Notes under the pieces: generated by a model
What the model was told of the DNA's origin: nothing
What the model saw: the letters and a program-made list of their open reading frames with translations, nothing else
The model's database searches: none
Part shown: positions 27,306 to 35,594 of the stretch, in pieces
Layout of the letters: the number at the start of each line of letters is the position of its first letter
Position numbering within the stretch: position 1 is the first letter of the stretch
From: an uncultured Pluralibacter sp.
GTDB lineage: Bacteria > Pseudomonadota > Gammaproteobacteria > Enterobacterales > Enterobacteriaceae
NCBI RefSeq assembly: GCF_913775985.1
Contig: NZ_CAJYMB010000059.1
Location: forward strand, 1-64,000
Length of the DNA stretch: 64,000 nt
Direction: 5' to 3'
Program-made: the position numbers and the translations under genes

Positions 27306-28685
27306 TTACAGCTCGCGTTTGGCGCGCTTGATCAGCTGATCGAGCAGGGTAATGGCCTGGTCGATTTCACTGCGGCTAATCTCCAGCGACGGCGCGAAGG
27401 TAATGACGTTTTTATAGTAGCCGCCCACATCGAGCACCAGCCCGGTTTTCTGACCCTGATAGTCGAGGGTGCCGGACAGGCCGATATCGACCATTTTATC
27501 CAGCAGCGCCTTGTTCGGCGTGTAGCCGTCGGCTTCGCACAGCTCGGCGCGCAGCGCCAGGCCCAGACCGTCAACTTCGCCGATTTCAGGATGCTGGAGC
27601 TGAAGGGTTTTCAGTCCTTCCAGGAAGTAGGCGCCGCTCTCCATCACCTGTTTCTCGTAATCTTTTTCCGCCAGCATGTGCATCACTTCCAGCCCAACGG
27701 CGGTGCCGAGCGGGTTAGACGCAAAGGTGGAGTGAGTAGAGCCCACCGGGAAGGTAGTCGGGTTAATCATCTCTTCCCGCGCCCAGATCCCGGCCAGCGG
27801 GTTGAGGCCGTTGGTCAGCGCCTTGCCGAACACCAGCACGTCCGGGGTAATGCCGAAATGCTCAACCGACCACAGCTTGCCGGTGCGGTAGAAGCCCATC
27901 TGAATTTCATCGACCACCAGCAGGATGCCGTGATCGTCGAGGACTTTCTTCAGGCCTTTGTAGAAGTTGCGCGGCGGAATAACGTAGCCGCCGGTGCCCT
28001 GAATCGGCTCGATGTAGAATGCGGCAAATTCGGACTGGCGCACTTTCGGGTCCCACACGCCGTGGTATTCGTTTTCAAACAGGCGCGCAAAGTCGGCGAT
28101 CAGCTTGTCCGCATACTCTTCCGGGGTCATGCCTTTCTGGCGGCGGAACGGGTACGGGAACGGGATGAACTGGGCGCGCTCGCCGAAGTGGCCGAAGCGG
28201 CGACGGTAGCGGTAGCTGGAGGTGATGGAAGAAGCGCCGATGGTGCGCCCGTGGTAGCCGCCCTCAAAGGCGAACATCCGGCTTTTGCCGTTGCAGTAGT
28301 TGCGCACCAGCTTCAGGGAATCATCAATGGACTGGGAGCCGCCGACGTTGTAGTGCACGCGGCCCGGCAGGCCGAATTTACGCTCCATGTCCTGGGCAAT
28401 CACTTTGCTCAGCTCGATTTTGGTCGGGTGCAGGTACTGGCTCGCGACCTGGGGCAGCACGTCGATTTGCTTTTTCAGGGCGTTATCGAGGCGCGGGTTG
28501 GCGTAGCCAAAGTTCACCGCCGAATACCACATCTGCAAATCGAGATAGGGCGTTCCTTCTGCGTCAAACAGGTAGCTGCCCTGGCAGCTGTCAAAAATTT
28601 TGGGCGGGTTCACATAGTGAACGGTATCGCCGTGGGAGCAATATTTGGCTTCGTCAGCCAGAAGCTGTTCTTCATATGGAGTCAT
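27306..28685 (-). CDS. Class III PLP aminotransferase
   Basis: A 459-residue class III aminotransferase (ornithine, diaminobutyrate, GABA type). GGSQSIDDSLKL gives the PLP phosphate contact, VVDEIQMGFYRTG carries the Asp that binds the pyridine nitrogen, and the Schiff-base Lys is in VFGKALTNGLNPLAG. These enzymes transfer an amino group from the omega position of an amino acid or diamine. It heads the leftward operon with GNAT and arginase-like genes, which suggests a pathway around an omega-amino compound. The exact substrate is not readable. Confidence 0.87.
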   Translation of the reverse strand: MTPYEEQLLADEAKYCSHGDTVHYVNPPKIFDSCQGSYLFDAEGTPYLDLQMWYSAVNFGYANPRLDNALKKQIDVLPQVASQYLHPTKIELSKVIAQDMERKFGLPGRVHYNVGGSQSIDDSLKLVRNYCNGKSRMFAFEGGYHGRTIGASSITSSYRYRRRFGHFGERAQFIPFPYPFRRQKGMTPEEYADKLIADFARLFENEYHGVWDPKVRQSEFAAFYIEPIQGTGGYVIPPRNFYKGLKKVLDDHGILLVVDEIQMGFYRTGKLWSVEHFGITPDVLVFGKALTNGLNPLAGIWAREEMINPTTFPVGSTHSTFASNPLGTAVGLEVMHMLAEKDYEKQVMESGAYFLEGLKTLQLQHPEIGEVDGLGLALRAELCEADGYTPNKALLDKMVDIGLSGTLDYQGQKTGLVLDVGGYYKNVITFAPSLEISRSEIDQAITLLDQLIKRAKREL

Positions 28686-29040
28686 GGTATTCAGCCCAAT
28701 TGAGCCTGTCGCAGGCGTTTATGTGGAATTCGGCTGGAGTATATCAACCGGAATAAACAGTCTGCCTCGCCCATTGGCGGGTATTGATGCTGCGTTGAGG
28801 TTTATGCGGAGGATGTTTAATGTTCGTTTATTTTAAAATGTCGCAAAAGAGAAGTTTCAAACAAAAACTCATTTAAAAACATATGATTAATAAAAAACTA
28901 AGCAGCAAAATAACCGGGGATTTAAAAGAGGTTAAAAACAGAAAGGCACGCGCGTATTTCTTCACAGAAAATGCCATTGCCGCGGCAAAATAGCGCCATT
29001 TACCGCAGAAGGCACAAAAATAATAAAAACAACGGCAGGG
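28686..29040. other. Intergenic region, no gene seen
   Basis: The first half is AT-rich and should hold the promoter of the leftward aminotransferase operon. I see no coding sequence, repeat or recognisable operator. Confidence 0.5.
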
Positions 29041-29208
29041 TTATTTACGCTTATCGCCGCGCCTGCGGCGAATAAAACCGTCCCCGGCGGCGCAGTAGAT
29101 AATCTCCTCGTCATCGGGCGGCTTTTTATCGTCGCTGCCCGGCGGGCGGGGCCTTCCGCACCATCGGCGGCAAAAAAACGCCCGCAGGCGTTTATTGAAT
29201 GTATTCAC
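29041..29208 (-). CDS. Small basic hypothetical protein downstream of gbcB
   Basis: A 55-codon frame starting with GTG, 12 bases after the gbcB stop on the same strand. It reads as a short, strongly charged protein: an Arg/Cys-rich first third (RAFFCRRWCGRPRP), an acidic middle (DDKKPPDDEE) and a basic end (RRRRGDKRK). Translation initiation signals are weak. Position in the betaine cluster and a clean stop support it only moderately; it could be chance in GC-rich DNA. Confidence 0.4.
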   Translation of the reverse strand: MNTFNKRLRAFFCRRWCGRPRPPGSDDKKPPDDEEIIYCAAGDGFIRRRRGDKRK

Positions 29209-29220
29209 GACGCAGGCCCG

Positions 29221-30348
29221 CTAAAACTCAACCGTCACGCTGCCTTTCGGCACGCTGCAGCACGACAGAATATAGCCCTCTTCAATGTCCTCGTCGGTGA
29301 TGCCGCCGTTGTGGTTCATCTCCACTTCGCCCTCCAGGCGCTTCACCTTGCAGGTGCCGCAGATCCCCATCCCGCAGGCTTTCGGAATGTGCAGACCCAG
29401 CCGCGTCGCGGCGGTGTGAATGGTTTCACCCGGGGCTATCTGCACGCTTTTTCCGGCGTTGGCAAAGCACACTTCCAGCAGGTCCGCCGGCTGCAGCGCC
29501 TCGGCCATCTCTGCCGCCTGTTCGGCCTCCTGCACCACCTGCTCTTTGACCACTTCCGGCGTCGCGCCGAAGGACTCTTCATGGTAGTGCTTGAGGTCGA
29601 AGCCGGCCTCGCGCAGCATATGCTTCACCGCGTTCATGTAGGGCGTCGGGCCGCAGCAGTAGATCTCCCGGTCCATAAAGTCCGGGGCGATCATTTTCAG
29701 CTTGGCGCTGTCGAGAAAGCCGCGGTAGCCGCCCCAGAACTGGCCGGACTCGTAGTGTTCGCAAATCAGGCTGACTTTAAAATTGCCGATGCGCGAGACC
29801 ATATTTTCCAGGTCCTGCTTGAAGATGATATCCCGGGGGGTGCGGGCGCTGTGGACAAAAATCATGTCCACGTCGGAGTTGGTGTCGAAATACCAGCGCG
29901 CCATCGACATCATCGGCGTGATGCCGACGCCACCGGAGAGGAACAGCACTTTATCCCCCGGATAGTCGATACAGTTGAACTGCCCCACCGGGCCGTGCAC
30001 CGCCAGCTTCGCCCCTTCGGCCAGGTTATCGTGCAGCCAGTTGGAGATCTCCCCGCCCGGCACGCGCTTGACGGTTATCGAGAAACTGTAGGGCACCGAC
30101 GGCGAGCTGGAGATGGTGTAGGAGCGAAACACCGGCAGGCCTTCAATTTCCAGCTCAAGGGTGACGAACTGGCCCGGCTTGAAGAAGAACATTACCGGCT
30201 GCTCGGCCATAAAGCAGAAGGTTTTCACGTCCCACGTCTCCTGAATGACTTTAACGCAGCGCACCGCATGGCGGCCGTTGCTCCACGTCTGGGTCATGAC
30301 CGGCTCGAACGCGTCGCTATTCATTACCGTAATCGTCTGGTTGCTCAT
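29221..30348 (-). CDS. gbcB: Glycine betaine demethylase reductase subunit GbcB
   Basis: A 375-residue ferredoxin-NAD(P)H reductase. An FAD domain has FRSYTISSSP, the NAD domain has GGVGITPM and CGPTPYMN, and a C-terminal plant-type [2Fe-2S] domain has CGMGICGTC with a later Cys in LSCCSVP. A linker of about 45 residues, rich in Glu and Ala, separates the reductase and ferredoxin parts. It transfers electrons from NAD(P)H to the Rieske oxygenase GbcA, encoded divergently 300 bases away, the arrangement known from Pseudomonas. Confidence 0.92.
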   Translation of the reverse strand: MSNQTITVMNSDAFEPVMTQTWSNGRHAVRCVKVIQETWDVKTFCFMAEQPVMFFFKPGQFVTLELEIEGLPVFRSYTISSSPSVPYSFSITVKRVPGGEISNWLHDNLAEGAKLAVHGPVGQFNCIDYPGDKVLFLSGGVGITPMMSMARWYFDTNSDVDMIFVHSARTPRDIIFKQDLENMVSRIGNFKVSLICEHYESGQFWGGYRGFLDSAKLKMIAPDFMDREIYCCGPTPYMNAVKHMLREAGFDLKHYHEESFGATPEVVKEQVVQEAEQAAEMAEALQPADLLEVCFANAGKSVQIAPGETIHTAATRLGLHIPKACGMGICGTCKVKRLEGEVEMNHNGGITDEDIEEGYILSCCSVPKGSVTVEF

Positions 30349-30650
30349 ACGTACATTTCCTGTCAGGAGAGATGAAGCGATGAGCTGATTCTGGGCGTAA
30401 CGCCGCGCCGCTATTTATTTATTCACGACATCGAAATATCTGAAAAAACCACCCGCGCCAAAATTGGCCTGATAACGTCTTTTACAGGGGGGATCGATGT
30501 CGCAGCCAGAACAGTCGGCGCTGGTGAATACGGGCACATTCAGCACACAGTTACCCCTATCTACGCTATGGAATTTTGTCAACGCGGAAGAGGTTGCTAA
30601 CGGGGCGTGCCCGGTCGGGCACCCGATACACTGTGAACAGCGCGAGAAGA
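30349..30650. promoter_or_regulatory. Divergent gbcB-gbcA control region
   Basis: About 300 bases between the two divergent betaine demethylase genes, the expected place for GbdR activator sites. I could not identify the site by eye. A short upstream reading frame begins at 30497 after a GGGGGG stretch (MSQPEQSALVNTG...), runs in a different frame into gbcA and may be a leader or chance. Confidence 0.5.
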
Positions 30651-31919
30651 ATGATGAGCCACAACGATCTGCTGAATATAACCTGCGCGAACATCACCGA
30701 TGCCAGCCAGAAAATGACCGACCTGCTGCGGTCGCGCAAGCCCGACTACTCCCTGCCGCAGCCGCTGTATAACGATCCGGCGCTGTTCCGCATTGATATG
30801 GAAGAGATTTTCGAAAAAGAGTGGCTTTTTGTCGGGATGAGCAGCGAAATCCCGAAAAAAGGCGACTACTTCACCATCGAAATCGGCCAGAACCCGGTAC
30901 TGGTGGTGCGCGACGCTGAAGGCAATATCAACGCCTTTCATAACACCTGCCGCCACCGCGGCTCGCGGCTGTGCGCCGCCCAGCGCGGCAAGGTCGCCAA
31001 TCTGGTGTGCCCCTACCACCAGTGGACCTACGATCTAAAAGGCAATCTGCTGTTTGCCGGCACCGAAATGGGCCAGGAATTTGCGTTAAAAGATCACGGC
31101 CTGCAAAAGGCGCATTGTAAATCCGCCGGGGGATTTATCTTTGTCTGCCTGGCGAAAACCGCCCCCGACTCGGACATGGATGCCTTTCTGGCCACCCTTG
31201 ACGAGTATATGGCGCCCTACGATGTCGAAAACACCAAGCTGGCCGCCGAATCCCAGATGTACGAAAAGGCGAACTGGAAGCTGGTGATTGAAAACAACCG
31301 CGAATGCTACCACTGCGCCGCCAGCCATCCCGAGTTGCTGAACTCCCTGCTGGAGTGGGACGATACCGAAGACCCCCGCGCGCCGCAGTCGTTTCTCGAC
31401 TATTACCAGTCTCAGGCCGCGGCCTGGGATGAGCAGGGCGTGCCGCACCGCCACCAGAGCTTTGGCCTGCGCAACCGCATTGTGCGCATGCCGCTGAAAG
31501 AGGGTGCGAAAGTGATGACCATCGACGGCGGCGAAGGGTGCAGCAAACTGATGGGCAGCTTCACCAGCTATTTCCAGGGCTCGATGCGCATCCTGCACCT
31601 GCCCAACTCGTGGAACCACATGCAGAGCGATCACTTTATTGTCTTCCGGGTGCTGCCGATTTCGGCCCAGGAGACGATGGTGACCACCAAGTGGTTCGTG
31701 CACAAAGATGCGGTAGAGGGCGTGGACTACGATCCGGAGCGCCTGCGCCGGGTATGGGACGCCACCAACGATCAGGATCGGGTGCTGGGCGAAGAGAACC
31801 AGCGCGGCATTAACTCGGTGGGCTATCAGCCGGGCCCCTATTCGAAAACCTATGAATTTGGCGTCATCAACTTTATCGACTGGTACAGCGAGACGCTGCT
31901 GAAAAATCTCGCGCCCTAG
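30651..31919 (+). CDS. gbcA: Glycine betaine demethylase oxygenase subunit GbcA
   Basis: A 422-residue Rieske non-haem iron oxygenase that converts glycine betaine to dimethylglycine and formaldehyde. Rieske ligands are Cys100 and His102 in CRHRGSRLC and Cys120 and His123 in CPYHQW. The mononuclear iron site is in ENNRECYHCAASH (His221 and His226), with the bridging acidic residue preceding. Length and order agree with Pseudomonas GbcA. Start is at one of two adjacent ATG codons (30651 or 30654) after GAGAAG. Confidence 0.93.
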   Translation: MMSHNDLLNITCANITDASQKMTDLLRSRKPDYSLPQPLYNDPALFRIDMEEIFEKEWLFVGMSSEIPKKGDYFTIEIGQNPVLVVRDAEGNINAFHNTCRHRGSRLCAAQRGKVANLVCPYHQWTYDLKGNLLFAGTEMGQEFALKDHGLQKAHCKSAGGFIFVCLAKTAPDSDMDAFLATLDEYMAPYDVENTKLAAESQMYEKANWKLVIENNRECYHCAASHPELLNSLLEWDDTEDPRAPQSFLDYYQSQAAAWDEQGVPHRHQSFGLRNRIVRMPLKEGAKVMTIDGGEGCSKLMGSFTSYFQGSMRILHLPNSWNHMQSDHFIVFRVLPISAQETMVTTKWFVHKDAVEGVDYDPERLRRVWDATNDQDRVLGEENQRGINSVGYQPGPYSKTYEFGVINFIDWYSETLLKNLAP

Positions 31920-32071
31920 CCGCCGTGCCGGGCGGCGCGCTGCCCGGCTCCCCTCCCCCTCGCTTTGCCTTCCCTGAACGCTATTTCACCGCGCGCCTTG
32001 CGGGTAAAAATCCTCTATGCTGAAGCAGCAATATTTCCCTCTCCGTTCTGTTAATGAAAAGGTGCCTGCTG

Positions 32072-32806
32072 ATGTCAGATAAAAAAGTGGTTATTGTCTC
32101 CGGCGGCTCGCGCGGCCTGGGCCGTGAAATCGCGCTCTCCCTCGCCGCTGACGGCTATATTCCGATCATTACCTACATAAATAATCAGGATAAAGCCAAG
32201 CAGATCGTCCGGCAAATTACCGACGGCGGCGGCGAGGCGGAAGCCATTAAAGCGGACGTCGGGGATTTTGACGCCGTTGAACATCTGTTTCGTGATGTTA
32301 AAACACGCTTCGGGAGAATCGATGCGGTCATTAATACTGCGGCGATCGCCATATTAAAACCGCTGGCGGAATTTACTCCCGCGGAATTTGCCTCGGTGCT
32401 CGCCACCAATACTGCCGGCACATTCAATATATTGCAGATTGCGGCGAAATATCTCGATAAGGGCGGCCGGATATTAACCTTTTCCAGCAACGTGGTGGAC
32501 ACCCGCCCGGTAAACTACACCGTTTACGGCGCCTCGAAATCGGCGGTGGAAACCATGAGTAAAATTTTCGCCAAAGAGCTGCGCGGGCGGGAAATTACGG
32601 TCAACGTTATCTCGCCGGGCCCCACCAAAACCGAGATGTTCCTCGACGGAAAATCCCCCGAGTTTATCGCCCAGACCGCCAGCCTCTCGCCGTTTGGACG
32701 GCTGGGCGAGCCTGAAGATATCTACCCGGCAGTGGCATTTCTGCTAAGCCCGCAGGCCGCGTGGGTTAACGGCCAGGTGATTAAGGTGAATGGCGGGGCG
32801 AGCTGA
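32072..32806 (+). CDS. SDR-family oxidoreductase (FabG-like)
   Basis: A 244-residue short-chain dehydrogenase with cofactor motif SGGSRGLG, NTAAIAILKPL in place of the usual NNAG, active-site Ser in TFSSNVV and YGASKSAVE. The ATG at 32072 has AAGGTG upstream; the frame is also open to 32054. It lies after gbcA but with a 150-base gap, so it may not belong to the betaine pathway. The substrate is unknown; it resembles 3-oxoacyl-ACP reductases. Confidence 0.85.
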   Translation: MSDKKVVIVSGGSRGLGREIALSLAADGYIPIITYINNQDKAKQIVRQITDGGGEAEAIKADVGDFDAVEHLFRDVKTRFGRIDAVINTAAIAILKPLAEFTPAEFASVLATNTAGTFNILQIAAKYLDKGGRILTFSSNVVDTRPVNYTVYGASKSAVETMSKIFAKELRGREITVNVISPGPTKTEMFLDGKSPEFIAQTASLSPFGRLGEPEDIYPAVAFLLSPQAAWVNGQVIKVNGGAS

Positions 32807-32959
32807 GGGGCCGCAAAATAATACAGGATCATTGTTCCCGGGCCGGGGCACAGGCATACGCCTCCGGCCAACGAGCGTCACGGATACACAGGAAGACTGC
32901 ATATTGTCAAAAGACTCAATTAAGACCACATTTAATTCTTTTACTTGTGTAAGGTTGTT

Positions 32960-33187
32960 ATAAAAATTGAAACCATCAGCTACCTGAAAAAAAACGCCGT
33001 ATCACTCGATCGGGAAGATCCGATTCTGATTAATCAGAATAGCGTTCCGGCCTATGTTATTGAGTCCTGTGAGGCGCAGCAGGAGCGTCAAAATGCTATT
33101 GCGCTGCTGAAGTTACTTATTCTTTCAGAGCACGATAAGGCAGACAACAATGTCTTCAGCAAAGAGCAACTTCAGGCAGATCTGTAA
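32960..33187 (+). pseudogene. Phd-type antitoxin with ATA in place of ATG start
   Basis: The frame reads KIETISYLKKNAVSL and continues as a Phd/YefM-type antitoxin (PILINQNSVPAYVIES, then an Ile/Leu-rich C-terminal helix), ending in TAA. Where homologues begin with Met-Lys-Ile-Glu, this gene has ATA, with AAGG at the correct distance upstream. Only a TTG farther up (32945) could start it. With its toxin broken, I regard the pair as decayed; weak translation from ATA or TTG remains possible. Confidence 0.65.
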
Positions 33188-33264
33188 TAGCGCCGGCGTT
33201 TCGCGTCAAAACTTGCATTAATGATATTGCAAGCTGGTTATCTCGTATTAAGGCTCACTCATAA
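33187..33264 (+). pseudogene. Truncated ParE/RelE-type toxin fragment
   Basis: Immediately after the antitoxin, a frame beginning with ATA reads APAFRVKTCINDIASWL and stops after 25 residues. CINDIASxL is characteristic of the N-terminus of the toxin partner of such antitoxins, which normally has about 100 residues. The next 70 bases, to about 33330, may hold more degraded toxin sequence but cannot be aligned by eye. The toxin is not functional. Confidence 0.6.
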
Positions 33265-33399
33265 ATCAAAAACAGGCATCGTTGAATACGTTGAAGACAG
33301 ATCGGTCATTATCGATCTCACTCGCTAAACCGCACACTCAGCTATCAACCCGGCCGCCGTCCGGCGACCGGTCCATCCGGGCTCCCCATTTTACCCCCG

Positions 33400-34194
33400 C
33401 TACCGCACCACCCCCTCCTCCAGCAGCAAATCAAAAATCGCCTGCGCCATTTCGCTGACCGGCCGGTCGCGCAGCACTTTGCCGCCGGCGCTCTGGGATT
33501 TGGCGGTGGCGGCGCGAAAGCGGTCGGCGGCGGTTTTGCCTTTGGCCACCTTCAGGCGGCGCGGGCGCGGGCGGGCAGGCTCGGTCTGCCACGCCTGCCT
33601 GGCGAGGTCCGGCACCGCCAGCGCATCGTCTACCGCGTCAATGCGCGCGCGGCTGGCGGGGCCGAGCGCGTTTTGCCGCGGCGGCGGCGCGGCCATGTCG
33701 ACGCTGGCGATGAACGGCAGCGACACCCGCAGCGCGCGGCGCTGGCCGCGGGGCAGCGCCTGCAGCACGCTGGCTTCTTTATCGTTCAGGCTGACGATAT
33801 CGGCTACGCCGGTGACCACTGGGATACCCAGCGCCTCGCCGAGCAGAAACGGCAGCATCCCGGAAGACTCGCCGCTCTCCGCCCGCCCGCCGGTGAGGAT
33901 AATGTCCGGATCCTGCTGGCGCAGGTAGTGGCTGAGAGCCTGCACCGCATCGTCCTCTTCCGCCAGCGCCAGCACCCGCAGCCAGGGCACGCCCATTCCG
34001 GCATAGCTGCGCAGCGCCTCGGCACCGGGATCGCCGGCGTGCAGCACCTCCAGCCCGTAGCAGGAGAGCGCCATACCCATTTCCACCGCGCGGGCGTCCT
34101 GCTCGGCGCGGCGGGCGCGGCCGGACTCCGGGTGCCGGCCGATAGAGACCAGCGCCGCGACGCGGCAGGTCATGTTGTGATTGTCAGGCTGCAT
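33400..34194 (-). CDS. ETF beta-subunit-like protein of dimethylglycine catabolism
   Basis: A 264-residue electron-transfer-flavoprotein beta-like subunit, corresponding in order and kind to the gene after the ETF alpha homologue in the Pseudomonas dgc cluster (PA5401 position). Family-like segments are DIILTGGRAESGESSGMLP and LGIPVVTGVADI. The C-terminal 70 residues are rich in Arg, Ala and Lys. GAGGAG precedes the ATG at 34194. With the alpha partner it should carry electrons from the demethylating dehydrogenase to the membrane pool. It is the last gene of the operon. Confidence 0.8.
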   Translation of the reverse strand: MQPDNHNMTCRVAALVSIGRHPESGRARRAEQDARAVEMGMALSCYGLEVLHAGDPGAEALRSYAGMGVPWLRVLALAEEDDAVQALSHYLRQQDPDIILTGGRAESGESSGMLPFLLGEALGIPVVTGVADIVSLNDKEASVLQALPRGQRRALRVSLPFIASVDMAAPPPRQNALGPASRARIDAVDDALAVPDLARQAWQTEPARPRPRRLKVAKGKTAADRFRAATAKSQSAGGKVLRDRPVSEMAQAIFDLLLEEGVVR

Positions 34195-34372
34195 CGTAAA
34201 GCTCCTCGTTACGCCAAACCAGAATCCTGCCGCCGCCGGCAGCAATAGCCAGCGCCGCGCGTTTCACTTTGCTACAGCCGGTGCTGCGATGTTCAGGCTG
34301 CATCGTAAAACGCCCCATTACGCAAACCGGGATCTTGCCGCCGGTGCGGCAATGTTCAGGCCGCATCGTGCA
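34184..34372 (-). repeat. Degenerate tandem repeat across the etfA-etfB junction
   Basis: TCAGGCTGCATCGTAAA occurs at 34184 and again at 34293, and as TCAGGCCGCATCGTGCA at 34356, the third copy being the stop and last codons of the alpha gene. The spacing is 109 and 63 bases, and similarity extends to about 60 bases per unit (TTACGC...AAACC...GATCTTGCCGCC). The unit carries a TTGCCGC-CGGT-GCGGCAA hairpin. This looks like duplicated 3' gene end that now forms the intercistronic spacer. Confidence 0.7.
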
Positions 34373-35594
34373 GCGCCCCGCTACGCCGGGCCAGCACCAG
34401 CCGCTGAAGCTCGGCCAGGATCTCGCTGCTGTCGGCAATCACGCTCAGGGTGGCGCGCTTGACCATATCGCAGCCGGGATCGGTGTTGACGGCAATCACT
34501 TTGCCGCACTGGCCAATCCCCTGCAGGTGCTGAATGGCGCCAGAAATGCCCACCGCAATGTAGACCTGGGCGGTGACCCAGGTGCCGGTCGCCCCCACCT
34601 GCCGGGCGCGGGGCATGTGCCCGTCGTCCACCGCCACGCGGCTGGCGCCTTCGGTGGCGCCTAGCAGTTCGGCGGTGCGGTGAAACTGCGCCCAGTCGTG
34701 AATGCCGTTGCCGGCAGAAATAATAAAGGCCGCTTCCGCCAGCGGTACGGCGGCGGGATCGACATCTATCAGACCGCAGTCCTCAATGCGCCACGCCCGC
34801 TTGCGCACCCGGCCCAGCGCCATCGGCAGCGCCTCGTGGCGGGTTTCGTCCACCGGGGCGGCGCACTCCTCCGCCAGCAGCAGCACCCGCGGCGTCGGGC
34901 GGGTAATGTCCTGAGATCCCCCGGCGGCGCGACTGGTGCAGGTGGCGCTGTCGGCGCGCCAGACCTGGGTCGCCGGACGCTCGCCGATGCGCGCCGACAG
35001 GCGGCAGCCCAGCTCGAAGCCGGCGGCCACGCTGTCGGGGAACAGCCAGTAGCGCGGGGCTATCTCCTGCTCTATCTGCGCCAGCGCGCAGGTGCGCTGC
35101 TCCGGGGCATAGCCGAGATAGCGCTTGCCGCTGACTTCCAGCAGCCGATCCGCGCCGACGGTAGCAAAGCCGTCCTCGCGGTGTTCGCCGAAGACGATAA
35201 CCAGCACCGCGCCCGCGCCGCCGGCGTGGCGGATCAGGGCGTGGGCCTGGCCAATGGTATCTTTGTCGTGGCTGGTCAGGAGGCCGCCGATCATGTCCGG
35301 CACTACCGCCACGTAATAGTCCGGCTGCGCCACCTGGTGCAGCGGCAGCTCGACGGCGGCAGGCGCAGCAGATACCCGGCGCCCGGCAAGGCTGACCAGA
35401 TTACCAACGTCGAGCCGGTCGATGCGCCGAATGCCGTTAGGGCCGATAAAGCCCACCGCGTGGGGATTTTTGCGCAACAGGCCGCCCGGGCCGCGGCTCT
35501 CCCCCGCCGGCGAAACCAGCAGGGCGTGCTGCGGGTGCAGGCGGTTGCGCAGGATCCACTCCCGGCGCGGGTCGCGGCGAAAGATGTCGTTCAT
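34356..35594 (-). CDS. ETF alpha-subunit-like protein of dimethylglycine catabolism
   Basis: A 412-residue protein related to ETF alpha subunits, at the position of PA5400 in Pseudomonas. The C-terminal FAD-binding segment is recognisable (GATGTWVTAQVYIAVGISGA, then IQHLQGIGQCGKVIAVNTD). The N-terminus is longer than in housekeeping ETF alpha. ATG overlaps the dgcB stop as ATGA, so the two are coupled. It pairs with the following beta-like subunit to accept electrons from DgcAB. Confidence 0.88.
   Translation of the reverse strand: MNDIFRRDPRREWILRNRLHPQHALLVSPAGESRGPGGLLRKNPHAVGFIGPNGIRRIDRLDVGNLVSLAGRRVSAAPAAVELPLHQVAQPDYYVAVVPDMIGGLLTSHDKDTIGQAHALIRHAGGAGAVLVIVFGEHREDGFATVGADRLLEVSGKRYLGYAPEQRTCALAQIEQEIAPRYWLFPDSVAAGFELGCRLSARIGERPATQVWRADSATCTSRAAGGSQDITRPTPRVLLLAEECAAPVDETRHEALPMALGRVRKRAWRIEDCGLIDVDPAAVPLAEAAFIISAGNGIHDWAQFHRTAELLGATEGASRVAVDDGHMPRARQVGATGTWVTAQVYIAVGISGAIQHLQGIGQCGKVIAVNTDPGCDMVKRATLSVIADSSEILAELQRLVLARRSGALHDAA

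Noticed and set aside
30497-30772. Upstream frame entering gbcA (MSQPEQSALVNTG...)
   Set aside because: It runs out of frame into gbcA; only the first 45 codons look protein-like. It may be a leader but the evidence is too weak to list as a gene.
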